DNA from: Succinivibrionaceae bacterium
GTDB taxonomy: Bacteria > Pseudomonadota > Gammaproteobacteria > Enterobacterales > Succinivibrionaceae
Length of the DNA: 7,356 bases
Reading direction: 5' to 3'
Assembly (NCBI GenBank): GCA_003477345.1
Contig: DMTG01000019.1
Span: forward strand, 1-7,356
Of the stretch, positions 5,998-7,356 are shown piece after piece (positions within the stretch are counted from its first letter, which is position 1; every line of letters begins with the position of its first letter). The position numbers were made by a program, and so were the translations under genes. The notes beneath the pieces are model-generated. The model was not told the DNA's origin and ran no database searches. It worked only from the letters and a program-made list of their open reading frames with translations.

Positions 5998-6981
5998 CTA
6001 TCTGGTTCTCTCTGAAGTAGGAATGCGCCTGATTACGCTTTTTGGAGTTGTTACAGCAACGTCACAGTCCAGCTCATCTATAACCTTTTCACAGATATTG
6101 CCAAGTACTGCAACGGCAAGTCCTTTATGAGCACTGGTACCTAAGAATAAAGCTGTAGGTTTCAGCTCCCTGCAGATTTCAGGAATAATTTCATCAGGCA
6201 GACCTTCTCTTATGTGACAGTTGTCTGCTGGTATTTTATGTCTGGCACCGAATGCCAGAACGGTTTTCACCGCATCTCTTATAACTTCATCACCGACAAT
6301 TTCAGGCACGAAACCTGGCAGATCAATTGATACCGGCGGCAGTACCGGAGGCACGGCATTGATAAGATGAATCTGGCACTTGGTAAAGCGGGCCAGCTGC
6401 TGCGCTTCTCTTAAGATCCTTACATTCAGAAGCAGCTGAGAGTTATCAGCAGGATCGGACATATCCAGAGCCACAGCAATTACTCCGGTAGGCTTCCACA
6501 TATGATCCTGCGCTACATAGACAGGAACCGGCGAGTGGCGCAGGAGCTGCCAGTCCAGCGGCGTAAAAATTACTGAATCGAGCATTCCGTGTACATCAGC
6601 AGATTTTATAATGAGGTCGCAGGCCTTATCTTTGGCTATAGCTGTTATAGTCTTGCCTATCGACTTAGACCAGACAACTTCCTGCTCGACATCATAGCCC
6701 ATGGCATGAATGCGCAGATAGGCATCCAGCCAGTTGCGATGCTTCTCAATTACACTGTTCTGAAGTGAATTTTCCTGCTCAATTGAGAGTACAGAAGTCA
6801 AATCCCAGGAAAAATCATATACCGGCATAACTGCGGTAATTTTTATATTCTGTCCTTGAGTATCAGTATTTTTTGACGAAAGTTCCCTGGCGTAACGAGA
6901 TACAGCCAGTGCACGCTCCAGCGCAGGCTGCCTCATCTGTCTTGGCTCAATAACAACTAAAATATGCTGAAACTCTTTCAT
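5998..6981 (-). CDS. uspE: Universal stress protein UspE, tandem Usp domains
   Basis: The 327-residue protein aligns by eye with E. coli UspE (316 residues) from end to end. The N-terminal Usp domain starts FQHILVVIEPRQ (4-15) and includes MPVYDFSWDLTSVLS (52-66) and VIFTPLDWQLLRHSPVPVYV (137-156). The second domain begins near VIAVALD (167-173) and contains IREGLPDEIIPEI (257-269), then FLGTSAHKGLAVAVLGNICE (279-298), ending DELDCDVAV (302-310). UspE is a cytoplasmic tandem-domain Usp linked to stress survival, motility and aggregation in E. coli; its biochemical activity is unclear. A short extra stretch around 36-46 (SKNTDTQGQN) is absent from E. coli. The N-terminus fits E. coli well and an in-frame TAG at 7000-7002 closes the frame upstream, so the ATG at 6981 is the likely start despite lacking a close Shine-Dalgarno. 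It ends at a good terminator, and ttcA follows on the same strand. Confidence 0.95.
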   Translation of the reverse strand: MKEFQHILVVIEPRQMRQPALERALAVSRYARELSSKNTDTQGQNIKITAVMPVYDFSWDLTSVLSIEQENSLQNSVIEKHRNWLDAYLRIHAMGYDVEQEVVWSKSIGKTITAIAKDKACDLIIKSADVHGMLDSVIFTPLDWQLLRHSPVPVYVAQDHMWKPTGVIAVALDMSDPADNSQLLLNVRILREAQQLARFTKCQIHLINAVPPVLPPVSIDLPGFVPEIVGDEVIRDAVKTVLAFGARHKIPADNCHIREGLPDEIIPEICRELKPTALFLGTSAHKGLAVAVLGNICEKVIDELDCDVAVTTPKSVIRRIPTSERTR

Positions 6982-6992
6982 TTTTGCAATTA

Positions 6993-7013
6993 CTTGAATC
7001 TATAAGATTCAAG
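6993..7013 (-). promoter_or_regulatory. Perfect hairpin in the uspE leader
   Basis: CTTGAATC (6993-7000) and GATTCAAG (7006-7013) form a perfect 8-bp inverted repeat with a 5-base centre, ending 11 bases before the uspE ATG. A strong AGGAG (minus strand, 7020-7016) lies just upstream of it, too far from the ATG to serve as linear sequence. The hairpin may bring that site nearer to the start codon, or the repeat may be a protein-binding site. The half-site spacing does not fit an FNR box (TTGAT-N4-ATCAA). Confidence 0.5.
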
Positions 7014-7063
7014 ATCTCCTGTGCTGTGTTTTATATAAAAAAATACTGTGTACTTTTATAAAG

Positions 7064-7093
7064 ATAGTAGATGCTACAGCGTCTATTAGTCAA
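7064..7093 (-). promoter_or_regulatory. Probable uspE promoter with a dyad in its spacer
   Basis: On the minus strand, TTGACT (7093-7088) and TACTAT (7069-7064) lie 18 bp apart. The dyad TAGACGCT-GT-AGCATCTA (7085-7068) fills nearly the whole spacer. Its arms pair at seven of eight positions plus one G-T. Transcription would start near 7057, with a leader of about 75 bases to the uspE ATG. A dyad in a longish spacer is where repressors, and MerR-type activators, bind. No such regulator is encoded in the window. Confidence 0.4.
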
Positions 7094-7195
7094 GAATATA
7101 GTAGAACAATTGAGAGGCAATCTATAGATATAGAAAGAATATTTTTAATGTTGCGTGTTTCTAAAAGATATCAGCTTCACTATCATAACGATAAA

Positions 7196-7215
7196 TTAGA
7201 TTTATCAAAATCTAA
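7196..7215 (-). terminator. AT-rich hairpin, possible terminator of the upstream gene
   Basis: TTAGATTT (7196-7203) and AAATCTAA (7208-7215) form a perfect 8-bp stem with a 4-base loop. On the minus strand it lies 34 bases after the stop of the partial gene at the right edge and is followed by TTTATCG. The stem is weak and the U-tract short, so this is a tentative terminator. Confidence 0.3.
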
Positions 7216-7249
7216 ACATTCTTATTTTTCAACTGATTATTTTAGATAA

Positions 7250-7356
7250 TCATAAGGCTTTATATTTGGTAATTACGCGTTTTTCATGATCAGCGTTAAA
7301 CACACAGGCAAGTCTTATAAGTTCGCGACCGTTGAGATTCTCTCTGCCATAATCAC
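7250..7356 (-). CDS. C-terminal fragment of an upstream gene, possibly Fnr/Crp type
   Basis: The minus-strand frame is open from the right edge to a TGA at 7250-7252 and encodes the last 34 residues. It includes YGRENLNGRELIRLA and ends HEKRVITKYKAL. It runs in the same direction as uspE and precedes it, the position fnr holds in E. coli. A short segment (EN..GRELIRLA) loosely recalls the ENxDALAQLAG end of Fnr. The remaining tail, about 19 residues, has no counterpart I know. Gene position favours Fnr, but 34 residues cannot settle it. The composition is clearly coding-like, with no stop and balanced residues. Confidence 0.5.
   Translation of the reverse strand, partial: DYGRENLNGRELIRLACVFNADHEKRVITKYKAL

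Larger units (their letters stand above)
6982..7249. other. Spacer upstream of uspE
   Basis: This 268-bp AT-rich gap holds the uspE leader hairpin, the dyad-containing promoter and the AT-rich hairpin near the upstream gene, each listed separately. A plus-strand frame is open from 6998 to 7249 but has no convincing start. I see no tRNA or insertion sequence. Confidence 0.5.

Noticed and set aside
6993..7013. The uspE-leader inverted repeat as an FNR box.
   Set aside because: The FNR consensus TTGAT-N4-ATCAA does not fit: the fifth base of each half is wrong and the spacing between halves is too long.
6998..7249. A plus-strand frame of 83 open codons, the second half of which (IVDATASISQEYS... 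to DYFR) looks somewhat protein-like.
   Set aside because: It has no start except an ATG at 7148 giving 33 residues with a poor ribosome site, it lies over the uspE promoter and leader, and it resembles nothing I know. AT-rich chance or an unrecognisable relic.
1..7356. CRISPR arrays, tRNA or rRNA genes and intact insertion sequences.
   Set aside because: No spaced direct repeats, cloverleaf-like segments, rRNA stretches or transposase motifs were seen on either strand.

Overview
The window looks like bacterial chromosome, most likely from a gammaproteobacterium with AT-leaning DNA. The right third carries two genes whose proteins resemble E. coli TtcA and UspE along their whole length, in neighbouring positions on the minus strand. 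Just past UspE is the 3' end of a further minus-strand gene, in the place where E. coli has fnr. The AT-rich spacers and frequent AGA and ATA codons would fit an anaerobic gut lineage such as the Succinivibrionaceae, but that is a guess from style and not shown by any marker here.

Layout. Positions 1-213 are AT-rich spacer holding what looks like the decayed, frameshifted 3' end of a minus-strand gene. Positions 214-4829 carry five tightly packed plus-strand genes: an M28-peptidase-like protein (DUF4910 type), an AAC(3)-like N-acyltransferase, a full-length FkbH-type HAD-IIIC enzyme, a small VOC (methylmalonyl-CoA epimerase-like) protein and a free-standing acyl carrier protein. Gaps are 11, 16 and 27 bp, plus one ATGA overlap, so this is almost certainly one operon. 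Positions 4830-4967 lie between the converging ACP and ttcA genes and contain a 62-bp nested palindrome followed by a tiny ORF. Then come ttcA (4968-5840, minus), a spacer with the uspE terminator and a ttcA promoter, uspE (5998-6981, minus), and a spacer of about 270 bp with the uspE promoter. The partial minus-strand gene runs off the right edge.

How the genes may work together. In polyketide pathways, FkbH enzymes take a three-carbon unit from 1,3-bisphosphoglycerate and load it onto a dedicated ACP as a glyceryl thioester. Here FkbH and its ACP sit with an epimerase-like VOC protein, an AAC(3)-fold acyltransferase and a zinc-peptidase-like protein, and there is no ketosynthase. The most economical reading is a small ACP-dependent acyl-modification cassette. 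It would make a glyceryl-like (or related hydroxyacyl) thioester and pass it to an amine, probably an amino sugar of a surface glycan. The glycan target is inference: no glycosyltransferase or sugar-nucleotide gene is visible in this window. The cassette appears to have been placed next to a conserved tRNA-thiolation and stress-protein locus, as is usual for variable islands.
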